Position numbers and translations under genes: made by a program. Of a stretch of 64,000 nt of DNA, positions 35,451 to 47,606 are shown piece by piece. How positions within the stretch are numbered: the first letter of the stretch is position 1; each line of letters starts with the position of its first letter. Origin of the DNA: Stenocarpella maydis (lineage: Eukaryota > Ascomycota > Sordariomycetes > Diaporthales > Diaporthaceae); contig NQMI01000021.1 in NCBI GenBank assembly GCA_002270565.1, positions 62,001 to 126,000 on the forward strand, read 5' to 3'. A model generated the notes under the pieces. It ran no database searches. It saw only the letters and a program-made list of their open reading frames with translations, and was not told where the DNA came from.

Positions 35451-37296
35451 ATATATGAAGGATAGGCTATAGAAAATAGGGGGTCTATATGGAAGAAAAT
35501 ATTAAGGATCTAGACCCATATAAAAGTTGGAATTAAGCTAGAATGGAGCTAGAATTAAGCCGGAATGGAGCTAAAACTAAAATAAAACTAAAATAAAACT
35601 AAGCTAAAATAGAGCTAAAACTAAGATAGAACTAAGCTAGACTAATAGGATTTTAACTTATATAAAGCTAAACAACACCCGGACAGAGGAGAACAGGCCC
35701 TACATGGAGCTAAACATAACCTGGACACCTAAAGATAGGACCTCAATAAACAAGAACAAGACTCAAACGGACCTTAATATAGCCTAAATATAGCAAGATA
35801 GAACTTAAATAAAGCTAAACAGGATCTAGAAAGACCAAGATAAGCCTCAAATAAAGATAGATAAAGCTAGAATATATAAAGATAAGCCACTAAGAACCCA
35901 TATTAATACTTAAACTATAATCCATACGATTAAAAAGTAGTAAGAGAGGAGTTTAAATTTCATAATATATAGTATAGAAAGTATATTATATAACTCAACC
36001 CTTTATTCCACCATATAAAACGCCAATCTTCTGAAAATCACCATACAACCCAGAACCACCTACTCCACTATATAGCTAAAGGCATAAGGATTAATCATGG
36101 GCTCAACCTCCTCCACCTTAATCTCCTACTTAATATCCTCTATAATTACAGGATTCCAAGAGGACCCCTTGCTATTATCGCCTGAACCACCATCCTACTA
36201 ATTTCCACACCCCATATAACCAGCATTAGCCTCATACTTCTCATAATAGGGATACTTTCAAGCTAGTAACTGTTAGATATAGGTCGCACAAGCACCCCCC
36301 TGGAAGCCTGGAATTCATATATAATCCTTAAATTTATAAGTCTTAGGCTTACACTTTAGGCATTTCTTACTAACCCGCTTACCATGCAACTAGATTAGAA
36401 TCACATAGAAGTAGCTTAAACAATAAAGGAAGTAGGTAATAATATTAGCTCTAAATATATTAATATCTGCTAGAATGCAAATATCATATAAGGGAAGGGC
36501 GGCAATTATACGCTCAGCCTCCTATTATATTTATATAAAGGTTAGAAATATAGTAAAGAAGGGGAAAGGGCTTATATAAATATTAATATAGAGAGTGGTA
36601 AGAAGAGTCCGATTTATAAAGTTACCAGTTAGGAAAGTTACAATATAGCAGCTAGTAGTCAGGCCAGGCATAGAATTCAGGATGGTAAAGAGCGGCTCTA
36701 GTAGGTAAGCACTACCCATTAATATAGGAACTAAGGGTGCTGCCACAACAGATATAGGCCCAATAAGAAGTACAATAGGCAAGATAAGCAAGCCATAAGG
36801 GCCGTAAGAAGAAGAGCACAAGCCAGAAGATATCATATAAGTAAGGAAATTTTATTAAATAAGTTAAAGAAGAAGAAGTAATCATATAAACACATACCAA
36901 AGGTTTATATATAGGTATATAGGTATTATATGATAAAGAAAGGATGATAAGGGAAGTATGGTGAAAACGGGCCCAGAGGGAGAGCAAGAGGACAAAACCT
37001 CCACACACACAAAAAGGCACACGTTCTGCCAGAGCCCTAATCAAGCAACCACCCCAAGAGGAGCATAAAAGGCAAGAAGAAGAGCCCCTAACGCAATAGA
37101 AGAGTTATAAGGGGAATAAAGAGTACCAAAAAGGAGAGGCAGAAAAAGAGGGCACAAGAAATAATTTCATAGTATATATGTATATATCTAATAGATATAA
37201 ATTCATAGGGTATAAAAAGATTGATTCTCTAGGACTAGAAATTTCTCAAAAGTAATATAGGAAGGCCCCTTCTTATAGTCTTAAAGGGGGGGGGGA
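35451..37296. repeat. AT-rich decayed repeat, not assigned
   Basis: It includes a run of short degenerate units built on AAACTAA/GAGCTA at about 35530-35900. On the minus strand of about 36100-36480 there is a degraded cysteine/lysine-rich reading frame (KCLKCKPKTYKFKDY...) that might be part of an old gag or transposase. Nothing intact. The ORFs at 36531-36836 and 36712-37044 are low-complexity translations of AT-rich DNA. Confidence 0.4.
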
Positions 37297-37520
37297 TGCT
37301 AAGGCTGGTTTTCCTCCGGATTCCGAAATATGCCGGTTCCCCTAGACCCCAGAATATACCCCTCTCCAGACCATTATAAAGAACAAGCAATAGTCCGCCC
37401 AAAACAACTAAAATCACTTTCCTCCTTTAATCAGATAAGCTACTTGAATTTAGCTCTATTGGACCCTTTATAGCTCTTAATTTCTAACTTGCTTATCCCT
37501 ACTCTCATTCTATTACAGCA
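37297..37520 (+). repeat. Putative LTR after a polypurine tract
   Basis: AAAG10A directly precedes TGCTAAGGCTGG. The unit ends TATTACAGCA, giving TG...CA ends and 224 bp. GC-richer segments (TTTTCCTCCGGATTCCG) stand out from the surrounding AT-rich sequence. There is no second copy in the window, so the assignment rests on polypurine tract plus termini. Confidence 0.4.
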
Positions 37521-37718
37521 CGCTTGGTTTGTAATCCTTCTCCTCTCGCTTAGCCGCCTTTTTATAAGCCCAGGATTAATAGCTATTATTAATTGCTAGC
37601 ATGGGAACCCAGTAATTTGCTTTCTTAATCCCTACCTACTTGCTTGCATTCTGGTTATGCTTTTAAATTAATATAATTCTTATTGCAGCAGGTAATAAGC
37701 GATATAGTAGCAGTATTC

Positions 37719-38284
37719 TGATGAATTTGTGCTATAAAATAGCATTCAGTTCAGCGTGTGTTTCGGCAGGGTCGCAGTGTGGTGCTCTGAGGCGAATTGG
37801 GACGATTGACAATGGTCTGGACAACTTTGTATTGAATTAAGTTGGGCTTCTGTAAGCCCTCCTTATATACCCTCCGACGTCGTCTCACCCCTGGGCACGC
37901 TGCGGTCGGCTCTGGTGCAAATTTGCAAATGCCGGAAAATTCGCCCTTCCAACACACCATCTTTGGTTCCAAGCAGCCAGCCAACCATAGCCCTAGCAAT
38001 GCCCAAATTAAGTACATACAAACTTCAGAAATCAGGCTATCCAATGCACTAAGTCATATACTTTTGGGTAAGAAATAAGGGTAATGCAGAGGTCTGAATT
38101 AAGGTGCAAATGCAGGCCAAAATAATCGACTCACGGCCACCAAACTCATCTTGCGTCACGCACGCACTGGGCGTACTTAGCGAAAATCGCCTGACTCACA
38201 AGTCTAGGGTAACTCCTTGCTAGAAAGTCTAGGGTAACTCCTTGCACGGAGTACCAACGCCCTGCTGAGCGGTTCCGTTTAACA
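37719..38284 (-). repeat. Copia LTR, copy 3 (solo or orphan)
   Basis: The 566-bp copy is nearly identical to 894-1461, including the TATATAAGGAGG segment and the internal ORF equivalent (37751-38044). On the minus strand it starts TGTTAAACGG and ends TTCATCA. No polypurine tract lies before it and no 5-bp target duplication is visible (TATTC left, AAACT right). It is therefore a solo LTR, an orphan left by rearrangement, or the 5' LTR of a lost element. Confidence 0.75.
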
Positions 38285-41200
38285 AAACTATAAGTAGATA
38301 GACCTATAGGCTATATTAGCAATAGCTAAAAGGCCTAATATAAGATATACTAATACCTAAATACTAAAGCTAGATCTAAAATACATTTTTTTAAGAAAAT
38401 ATGGGAATTAATAAGGATTTTAATTCTAAAAAGTTAATTACCTATATGAATTATATCTTCTCCTTAATTATTTATAAGAAAAAAGGGTAAACAACCTTAT
38501 AAGGGTTAAGCAAAAAGATAGCCAGCCTTTTAGAAAGTTTATTATAGACTTTAAAAGTACTCTTATAAGAATAGAGGGGTATGCTTAAGATAATAAGTCC
38601 TAAGTAGTATAACTATATTAGGATATATTTAAAGCTCTAAAAAATAAGCTAATTACTATCATACTATTAATAGAGTTTAAGAAGTATATAGCGGCTATCT
38701 AATGGATTACTTAAAGGTTTAAGCAAACTAAAGAATTTAAGGCGCTATATTAGAAACTCTATTATAATAAATAGGCATCTTATATAGCATTAAGTACAAT
38801 CCCTGCATCAGCCCAGCCAGGCTCTACCTTAAGCAACTAAGAGCAATTAGGCTACCTAGCAGTAGATATAGATAGCAATATCACTATATATATAAACTAC
38901 TTCTTAAAAGAGGCCTCCTAAAAGGAGAAAGATGGAAATTACCCTGTAAAGGAAGGAAAGTAGTAGCATACTAAATGGGTCTCTAAAAAAGAGAGAAAGA
39001 ACTATTTTCAGAATAAGCTATATAAGCATTATAATACATTAGAGCACTTTATATATTAATACTTATATATATTATACTAGAACTCAGCCTAAATAAGAGG
39101 AAATTTAAAAATAAGGATTAGTGCTACCTAAGTAATCTAGCCCTAGCTATCTAAAAAATAGATTAGGGAGTTTAAGCTATTAAAATCAGAAAAAGAGTAG
39201 CTCTAGGGCAAAATTAGGTCCTAAAGTACTAAAAAGCTACTTAATTATTTTTAATCCTAGAAGTTATAAAAATAGAATTCACCTATATTTATATAATTAT
39301 GAATAAGGTAAATTAGAATATTGCTCTAATTAATAATGAGTATAAGTACTTTATTATAATTAATAAGGAAACCACTTAATAAATAGGTATTCCTACTCTT
39401 TCTATAGAGCTAAGAAAGATAAAAGGAGCAGCAGAAGGTATAGTATAGGCTATAGCTATAGGAATCATAAAGTTTAAGCTAAAATTCATAGGCTACTATA
39501 AGAATATTATCACCTATATAATCCCTAGCCTCTATTTCCTAGTAATATTAAGTAAGCTATAGCTTATTACTAATTAAGCATATTTTATACTATATAAGGC
39601 AAAACTCTAGTATAACAGAGTGAAAACTTAGATCCCTTATATAAGCTAATGAATGCTTTTAGGCTAAATTAAGGAACTTAAGGAAGTAAGGTTAATATTA
39701 GAATCCACCTTTCTCTTATACATAAAGAGAGTTAAGTAAACCTGAAAGAAAGCTATAATAAAGCTAGTAGTTTCAATTATCATAATAAAAATATTAATAA
39801 AGCGCTAAATATCCAAGAGCTTAAAATAAAGGAGAAGCTTTATAAGAAGATCCCTTTAAAGTTTTATAACTTATTATTATTATTTTATAAAGAAGAAAGT
39901 AAATAAGTTAAATCCTTATAAACCTAATATAAACTATAAGATCTACCTTAAGAAGAATAAATAGGGAAGAGAGGTTCTTATACTATTTAAACTGCTTTAT
40001 AATATATCTTAAGAGAAGTTACTAGTCTTAAAGAAGATACTCTAAGACCTACTAAATAAGGGTTTTATCCAAGCTAGTAGTAATAAGGCTAGGGCTCTAG
40101 TAATCTTTACTTAAAAGCTAGGAGGCAAACTATAGTCTTATTATAAATATTATACCCTAAATGCTATTACTAAGGCAGATTAATATCCCCTACCCTTAAT
40201 TATAAAAACCTTATGCAACCTTATAAAAGATAAGTAGTTTATAAAGGTAGATATAATTTAGGCATTCTATAAGATTAGAGTTAGGGAAGACAACTAATTA
40301 AAATAGCTTTTTATATAAAATATAAGCTTTTTAAATAGGTTATATATCTTTTAGCCTAATAAGGGCGCTAGTAATATTTTAGAGGTATATTAATTCTATC
40401 CTCTAAAACCTTTTAAATAAGTACTATTCTATATATATAAATAATATTCTTATATATATAGGTGGAACCTAAGAAGAATATATAGAAAACATATAAGAAA
40501 TTCTTAAATAAAATAGCAGAATATAAACTATATTTAAATCTAAATAAGAGCAAGTTTGCTTTGAAATAGGTTAAATACCTTAAGTTTATTACTAAAGTTA
40601 ATATAAGAGTAATAATGGATCCTAAAAAGATAAGAGCAATTACTAAATAAGAGAGACCTATATTAATAAGAGGTATATAAAGTTTTCTAAAGTTTGCTAA
40701 CTTTTACTAAGTATTTATTAAAAACTACTCCTAAAAAGCTGCCTCTTTAATAGTATTAACTAGGAAAGGGGTGCTATTTTTATAAATATAGGAGCATAAT
40801 AAAGCCTTCCAACAGCTTAAGGAAGACTTTATACAAGCCCCAGTCCTTATATAGTAGGATCTAACTAAAAAGACCTTTATAGAGGCCAATTATAGCGGCT
40901 AGGGCCTGAGAAAGGCCCTCTTGCATAAGGTTAACGGGGTACTAAGACCTATTACCTTCCATTTAAGAAAGCTTATAATAGCCAAGTGGAATTACTTAAT
41001 TACTAATAAGAAGATACTAGCTATTATAGACTGTTTATAATAGTAGTGCATTAAACTAAAGAGCATTAATAAATTATAATTCTCTCAAATTATAAGAACC
41101 TTAAGAAGTTTATAATGGAATAATAGTTTTTAGAGTGCTAGATGTAATATATAGAACTTCTAATGGAATTTCCATTTAACTTAGTTTATTAATTAGGTAA

Positions 41201-44200
41201 GAATGCTATTACCCTAAATACCCTCTCCCATAAAAACCAGGACCAGGCAACTTCTAAAAATATAAAGGTAAGGAATATTTACATAATTTTAAATTCCATA
41301 CTAATAAAGTAACCAGTTAACTCTATGTAGGTTGGGGGGGATGTAGAGAAGTTAATCAAAACTAAGGCCTTTAATAATCTGGAATTACAGCAGTTATAAG
41401 AGGAAGCTATATAAATAAATATGGGATATTAGGAGGTCTATTAAGTAATATAAAGAGGCAACTATAAGCTTAAGCTTAAACTGCAAATATATATCTAGAT
41501 TAGCAAATACTATATAAACTCTAACAGACTCCTATAGTATAGGGAAAGACTTTAGATCCTAGGGGCCCCAGTTACCTAGAAGGAAGAATATAAGAAAGCT
41601 AGCTCTTAAGACTTAAAAGCTAATAATCTCTATATAAGACTCATTTAACTACCTATAATTTAGTAGTTAATAAATATCTCAGCTAAAAAGGCCCAATATC
41701 TATAGTAAATTAGCATTTTTACTAGCCCTTAATATAGCAAAGAATCCAGTAATTTCTATATAACTATAATATCTATAATGAAATTAAGACCTAAAGGGAA
41801 ATAAAAAAGACATACTTAAAGCCTCTACTAGTTCCTAATAAATACTATAAAGAAATCAATATAAACTTTATAACCACCTTTCTAAATTCAGATAGGTTAA
41901 ATTACTTAAGTATACTCCAGCTTAAAGGGTATAAGCACACATAAGTTATTTATAACCGTTTAAGTAAGAATATTATGCTAGAACCTATAAAAACTATAAA
42001 TATAAAAGTATATATATAGCACTTCCTCTAGTATTAGGCTAGGTATTATAAATAGCTAAAGGCTAGTATATCTAACTATAGGCCCAACTAGGTAAGCTGC
42101 TTCTAAAAGCACTTATACCGGCTATTAGGGATCAAATAACGCCTTAGTATAGCATATTACCCTAAGACTAATAAAAGGCTGGAACATATAAATCAGAAAA
42201 TTAAGGTATATCTTACGGCTTTTATTAATTAAAACCAGGATAATTAGGTAAATTAGCTACTAATAGCTTAGATAGCCCTAACGAACCAGAAGAATGAAAG
42301 CATAGGTATATCTATATTCTTTATGACAAAAGGATATAACCCCAACCTATTTATCCCAGTAATTAAGGACTAAGAGTTAGAGGGCATTATAATAGAGCCC
42401 TTAAAGCAGCAGGCATTATCCTTCATCCAGAGGCTCCAGCAGATAACAGACCTCTATCAAGCTATTATAGTTTCTACTTCCCAGACTTAGGAAAATGCAG
42501 CTAATTAAAAGCGCGAGCTAGCACCGCACTTCTAGAAAGGAGATTTAGTATAAGTAGATTTATAAAACTACTGCTTATTATGCCCTAAAAAGAAACTTAA
42601 TTAAAAATATATAAAATTTAGGATAAAAAGAATAATATCCCTACTAATAGTAGAGATCTCTAAATTCCCTAACAGCTAATATATAAAAGTACATATTAAA
42701 CACCTCCACTATACAGCCCAAGACCCATTACTCAGCCAAAAATATATAAATTCCTAGCCCCTAGTAATAACTATTAATAACCACTAGGAATATTTTATAG
42801 AAAAACTACTATATGCATATATAAAGAAGGTAAGCAGGGGCATATAATAAGAAGCTCTAATTAAATAAATAGGGTACTAAGATTCTACCTAAACTAACTT
42901 AAAAAACCTAAAAGAAACCTTAGCTTAAAATGAATTTAAGAAGTAATATAGCAACCCTTACTAAAAGGATGGGCTAGTAACAACATATAACGCTTATAAC
43001 TCAAGACTCAAGAAAAAGCATAAGGAACCCGCCAGAGGGAAGAGCAAAAGGCAAAACACACGGGGTTAAAGGACAGCTCCTATAGTAAAGGGGGTAAAGG
43101 GAGAGGAGGATTCTTTAAGTAATATGATCATTTAGTAGGACTCTATATGAATAAAACTAGAAATTATATAAAAAGAGGAGGGACCCAAATTCTCAAAAAA
43201 AGTCATAAGATATCCATTAGTATAAAACCTATCTTAAAAAGGGTGTATAAAGGGCTACTATAAAAACTAATAACTAATACTAAAAATCTAATTATTTCTT
43301 ATTAAAAATTAATTTATTTAGGGGAATCTACTAATAAAATTCTAATTATTTATATTTATATATAGAAAAAGTAGAAAAGGCAGCTAGAGTTATCTACTAG
43401 AAAACTATTAGTAAGAGTATAAAAGCTAATAATATTAGTATAAAATTACTTATAAAGAAATATAATATCTTATATATAAGTATATATAGTTAATAAGCCT
43501 TCTTAAAAGCCCATCCTACTATAGTCGCAAAACAAAAGTTAAGAGTAAACAAACGAATATAAAATGCTAACATACCTATCAATTATTTAGCAGAATGCTT
43601 CTCCCATATATAAAGAGTCCTACTACTTTATAATAAGAGGAGCATAATATTATAGGGTTACTATATTATTAGGGAATTAACTAAATTAGAATAAAAAAAT
43701 TAAAAGAAAAAAAAAAGGAATAATAAATTATAACTTTGCTTATTATACTGTATAAGACTTATAGTTAGAGCTATAGAAATGATTAATAGATAGTAATTAT
43801 ATTTTTTACCAAAGTTATGAACCAGGCGAAAATAATTGGTAAACTACAAACTTACTACTCACTATAATTTAGTAAAATATTATAAATTATTACCAAATTA
43901 CTGATATACTAATAACACAAGTGTAAGTTTCAAATTATTCTATTTTTAAAATTAGGCTGGAAACTATAACCTTTTAATTTAAAAGGTTTTTTTTTTAATT
44001 TATTTTATTATTATTAGAAATAGGAAAAAAAAAAAAAAAAAAATTAGATTTAAATACTTAAAACCTCTAATTAAATCAAGTTAAAGGCTGCTCCGATCAA
44101 ATTAGAATAAAAGCAAGCCCAATCAATTCTAATCAGCAGCCCACCCAAATTAGAATCTAATCCAATTTAATTAATAGTTATATAGCCAGTTTTAAAGGAG

Positions 44201-44208
44201 GGGGATAA
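38285..44208 (+). mobile_element. Ty3/gypsy chromovirus remnant, RIP-decayed
   Basis: The plus strand carries gypsy pol in order. Reverse transcriptase lies at about 40000-40400: LNKGFIQASSNKARALVIF, LNAITKAD and YPLPLIIKTLCNLI. RNase H is near 40880-41040: KALLHKVNGVLRPITFHLRK. Integrase is at about 41880-42640: IAYYPKTNKRLEHINQKIKV and KGYNPNLFIP. A chromodomain follows at about 42780-42960: YFIEKLLYAYIKKVSRG, then EALIK-IGY-DST-TNLKNL, with stops at expected Trp and Gln positions. It is a different gypsy lineage from the one at 7548-9462. Nothing here can encode an active enzyme. About 1.2 kb of AT-rich sequence separates the chromodomain from the LTR at 44209. No 5' LTR was resolved. Confidence 0.75.
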
Positions 44209-44388
44209 TATTATAGGGTGAAACCCTAGGTATTAGCACAGTCCGGCTCCCTCCGGACCTACTTAGGATTCCGCACACAAGAGCGCGGATTCCAGACTTA
44301 CAGGATTTTCCTTCTACTTTTTCTTTCCTTATCAAACCTAGCTTAGCTACAGCCAATATACAGCCTTGGCTTATATGCACCCGTTACA
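44209..44388 (+). repeat. Putative 3' LTR of the gypsy remnant
   Basis: A polypurine run AAAGGAGGGGG (about 44195-44204) is followed by TATTATAGGGTGAAACCC, which I read as a RIP-altered TGTTACAGGG start. The unit ends CCCGTTACA (180 bp). It is more GC-rich than its surroundings. Confidence 0.5.
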
Positions 44389-45059
44389 AATATAGTCTAT
44401 TTATGAGTAAACTATATTAGTTTATAATAATATTAAATTAGATTAAGATAGCTTTAAACTTAATAACTTAATAATATTAATATAAATTACTATAATCTAA
44501 GACTAAGGCTTATATTATAAAATAATACTTAACAGGTTAATATTAATAAAGGTATTTAAATAATTATTATTAAAAATATCTATTATAAACTAAATATTTC
44601 AATTTAAATTAAGTATTTTTACTTTTTCAAAAAATAATTATTATTTATTTTAATTAAAAAGAGAAACTTATAACGTATAATTAGTTTATATTATAAGAAT
44701 TTTACTTTTATTATTATATAAGAAAGTTATAAAGGCTATTTTAAATAGATTTAAAAGTTTAAAAATAGAGAATTAAGAGTAAATAAGATACTTTTAAAAA
44801 AGGTAGGTAAATTATAAAGGTTCTTTAAAGAGATATATTAGTAACGAGTATATAAAAAGTATGGAGATTAGCTAGTAAATAGCTATACTTAAATATAATT
44901 AAAAAACAATTAATGCCTTTGGTAACCCTTATACCCAGGAGGGAGTCAGCTAACCTATAGCAGCTATCCGACCTGTCCTGGGGCTTGATGAACTTAGTTC
45001 ACTCAGTCTGAAAAAATGCGCCCTGTAGTTAGCACAATGCAAGGACGGCAAGCACGGCT
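44389..45059. other. AT-rich edge of the transposon block
   Basis: Mostly A/T with no coding remnant recognised up to about 44920. GC content then rises sharply towards the P450 relic. Confidence 0.5.
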
Positions 45060-45762
45060 TGATTTCACTTTATACAGGAGGTTCTTCGCTATCCAAGATG
45101 AATAGGCGGGCATCTTTGATCAAGTCCAGACGCCTCCTATGGAGATTTTCCCGTGGTTGAAACGCGTACCCGACTTCCTCACACCTTTGGCGGGGATGGA
45201 AGGAGCGTGCAGAGTTCCTCAAGGTCAGGTAGCAGGGCCTATACCGTGAACTTCTTGCCGGAACAGAGGCTAGAGTCAAGGTCGGCAAGCGTGAGGACTC
45301 ATTCATGGGCAAGCTCTTCGCCAGTCAAAAAGCTGCAGTCAAGTCCGGACAGGGCAAGGACGTATATACTGAGTTGGAGATGGTATATATAGGAGGATTT
45401 CTCATGGAGGCAGGTGTCGATACAACAGCCATGTGAGTAATTATCTTCTCAACTTTTCAAAAAAAATCCAAATTTCTCGGGAGCCTTGCCAGACGAGAGT
45501 TTCAAAGCAAGGCACCCCCTGGGACCTCTTTTGTGGGCTGTGGGGTTCCTCTATACACAGCTCCAACTCTAGAACAAGGCCCCTGGGCTAAGAATGGCTG
45601 GACAGGTCCTTTGAAACGTTCGTGCTCGCAATGGTGGCGTACCCCGAACTACAGAAGCAGGCACAGGAGGAAATCGACCAGGTGTTGGGGAGCACAGTAT
45701 GCCGCATACTGCTGACGGGCAGACATTACCATTCCTTAAGGCCTGTTTTCTGGAGGTATAGG
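45060..45762 (+). pseudogene. Cytochrome P450 fragment, broken
   Basis: The middle of a fungal P450 is recognisable: RRFFAIQDE-stop-AGIFDQV, PMEIFPWLKRVPDFLTP, LYRELLAGTEARVKVG, then the I-helix GGFLMEAGVDTTAM (oxygen-binding AGxDTT). A plausible intron at 45433-45605 (GTGAGT donor, ACAG acceptor) leads to SFETFVLAMVAYPELQKQAQ and EEIDQVLGS. Two TAG codons stand in frame, one where Trp is expected. There are frameshifts near 45195 and 45695, and after LPFLKACFLEV a stop ends it. The K-helix ExxR and the haem-binding cysteine region are missing, so it cannot be active. It sits at the border of the RIP block, and damage spreading from the repeats would explain the nonsense codons. Confidence 0.75.
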
Positions 45763-45806
45763 TGTGGGTGCTCTGGGTATGGGTGTATTGGGAATGTAAG
45801 TCTGGG

Positions 45807-45993
45807 TGTTACGGAGTTTTATGAGTAGGTGTTGGGAGGCTCTAGGAGGAACGGGTACAAGAGTAGGTGTGCACACTCCGTTTCTGCGGGCGGATGTAAA
45901 TTGGCTGTGCCCCGGTGGGTGGTGTACTCTTAAGTGTAGCTCTGTACCCTTCATTTATTGCTTTGTAAATGTCTGTCTTCATGTTCTGTAACA
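45807..45993. repeat. Possible solo LTR or miniature element
   Basis: The 187-bp unit starts TGTTACGG and ends CTGTAACA, so the ends are a short inverted repeat with TG...CA form. There is no target duplication and no second copy in the window. It directly follows the truncated P450 and may be the element that cut it. Confidence 0.25.
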
Positions 45994-46224
45994 CCGTAAT
46001 TAGCCTGGATTACAAAGGAAGCCTCACGTGAACCGTCTTCATGTTACACTTTGCCGACAAAATCATTTACCGCCACTTGTCTCCATGCGCAAGAGCCATC
46101 GCTGTATTCCGGCGTTCCTGGATAGGCGCAGAATTTCTCAGACGTTAAGAGGCGCGCACTGTATCATGAAGACCTGCTCATAATTCACCTTCCTATTTCG
46201 CGGCATCACCCATTCGTATGCAGC

Positions 46225-47049
46225 CTAGACCGTTGTCCGCAGTGGCGTTTGCACCATCCGGCCGGCATCAGCGAGTATCCTGGTTGCGATAGCACGGGCG
46301 GTGTCAAGTCCGTACGTCGTTACCAAGGTTGTGATGATAGCCGTTACAAATACGGCCAGAAGCAAGTGCTCAGGCCCATAGCGGTGGACATTCTGATAGC
46401 GCGCGGGTGCTAGGGGACCGACCATCTTCTTCAGGGGCTCGATGTTACTCTCCTTTCGTGTCTTCTGCGCGATGTGTAGTGCCGGAAGACCGTCCATGCT
46501 CCACGAGTTCTTCAAAGCCCAGTAGTAGGGCATGCCCTCCTTCTCATTACCCTGCCTGAACTTCTCATCCTTTCGTGCAAAATGTTCATTGAGCGTTGTC
46601 CTGTGCTCCTTGTACTCGTAGAAGGGAACAGAGAATCCGCATGACGTCCCAACCTGGTGTATATCCACAAGGACGATCGCCCTTGACCCGGGAATCGTCT
46701 TCACATCATTGTTCTTGACAAACTCATCAAAGCCACTGGTGCCGCTCTCGAGTACGCGTCCGTGGCCGAAAATGCGAAGGATGCGTGGCGGTCCTTCAAA
46801 GGCGTTGAACAACACCGTGATACGGCCGTTTCCAGGCTCGTACAAGTGGGCGATTGTTTCTGACCCTGAGCCAGTCAGGTCCATGTACCAAAAGGTCTTG
46901 TCATCGAGCACTCCGAAGTAGTCACCCCCTTTAGGGGAGATGTTGACATGGCCAGATGCCGACAGTGGCGCACTGCTGACCCAGAACACGCGCTGCTCCA
47001 GAATCCATTTGATCAGTGACTCGGGGATGGTCTCGTAGAATGCACCCAT
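46225..47049 (-). CDS. Pyridoxamine 5'-phosphate oxidase-like FMN-binding protein
   Basis: 274 residues from the ATG at 47049. An in-frame ATG at 47103 would add 18 residues, but MGAFYETIPESLIKWILEQ is the usual start of the fungal family. The split-barrel core is visible: FWVSSAPLSASGHVNISPKG, then YMDLTGSGSETIAHL and ITVLFNAFEGPPRILRIFGH. These elements bind FMN or a similar flavin in this superfamily, and the fungal members have no settled substrate. The C-terminal third is fungus-specific and ends with a likely membrane helix (LLLAVFVTAIITTLVTTYGL). No introns. Divergent from the oxidoreductase gene at 47607, with about 560 bp between. Intact, and the first healthy gene after the transposon block. 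Confidence 0.85.
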   Translation of the reverse strand: MGAFYETIPESLIKWILEQRVFWVSSAPLSASGHVNISPKGGDYFGVLDDKTFWYMDLTGSGSETIAHLYEPGNGRITVLFNAFEGPPRILRIFGHGRVLESGTSGFDEFVKNNDVKTIPGSRAIVLVDIHQVGTSCGFSVPFYEYKEHRTTLNEHFARKDEKFRQGNEKEGMPYYWALKNSWSMDGLPALHIAQKTRKESNIEPLKKMVGPLAPARYQNVHRYGPEHLLLAVFVTAIITTLVTTYGLDTARAIATRILADAGRMVQTPLRTTV

Positions 47050-47606
47050 TTTATCGAGACGAGCGCCTTCCACTGGCGACAAGATGTTGTCGGAGAAGTG
47101 CAAAAGACGGTGCCGTGTGGTGATGGCGTTGGGGACGAATAGCCTAGCTTATTAGTGGGGTCTCGGCAATGATGCACCCAGCGACATCGGATGCCCAAGC
47201 TTGTAGCTCTCGCCCGCCCTGTACAGTTGCTTACGGCATTTGTGAGCGGTGTCTGTTGGAATGACTGCTTAAAGTATTTACTGAAGACCTCGGCATTTTG
47301 GTGGTCCCTGGATTCAATACAGCCAATGTCAGTGACATGCTGATGGTAGCAGAGCGGAGCCGCAGGCCCCGTCCTACAGTAATGCTGATTTATGCGGAAC
47401 CCCGCGTCCAAAGACGTCAAGATTGCAAAGATGAGGGGCTGTCGCCCAACCAGCCCCATATCCAACAGTGCTGGGTGGTTCATCCTTGAGTGCTTCGATC
47501 GGCTGCACAGCACTCTGAGAAGATCAAGGCCGGGCAATAATCCAGGTGCTTGAGACCGCGTGGACCCTCGGATTATCTCTGAAAGCCCCAAATAATTCCA
47601 TTCAGG
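47050..47606. promoter_or_regulatory. Divergent intergenic region (PNPOx-like / Gfo-Idh-MocA genes)
   Basis: 557 bp between two divergent starts, so it should contain both promoters. No TATA box stands out. The minus-strand ORF at 47013-47708 overlaps both genes in the wrong frame and shows no family resemblance. Confidence 0.4.

Noticed and set aside
38285..44930. AT-rich region as inserted mitochondrial DNA
   Set aside because: Gypsy reverse transcriptase, integrase and chromodomain remnants explain it.
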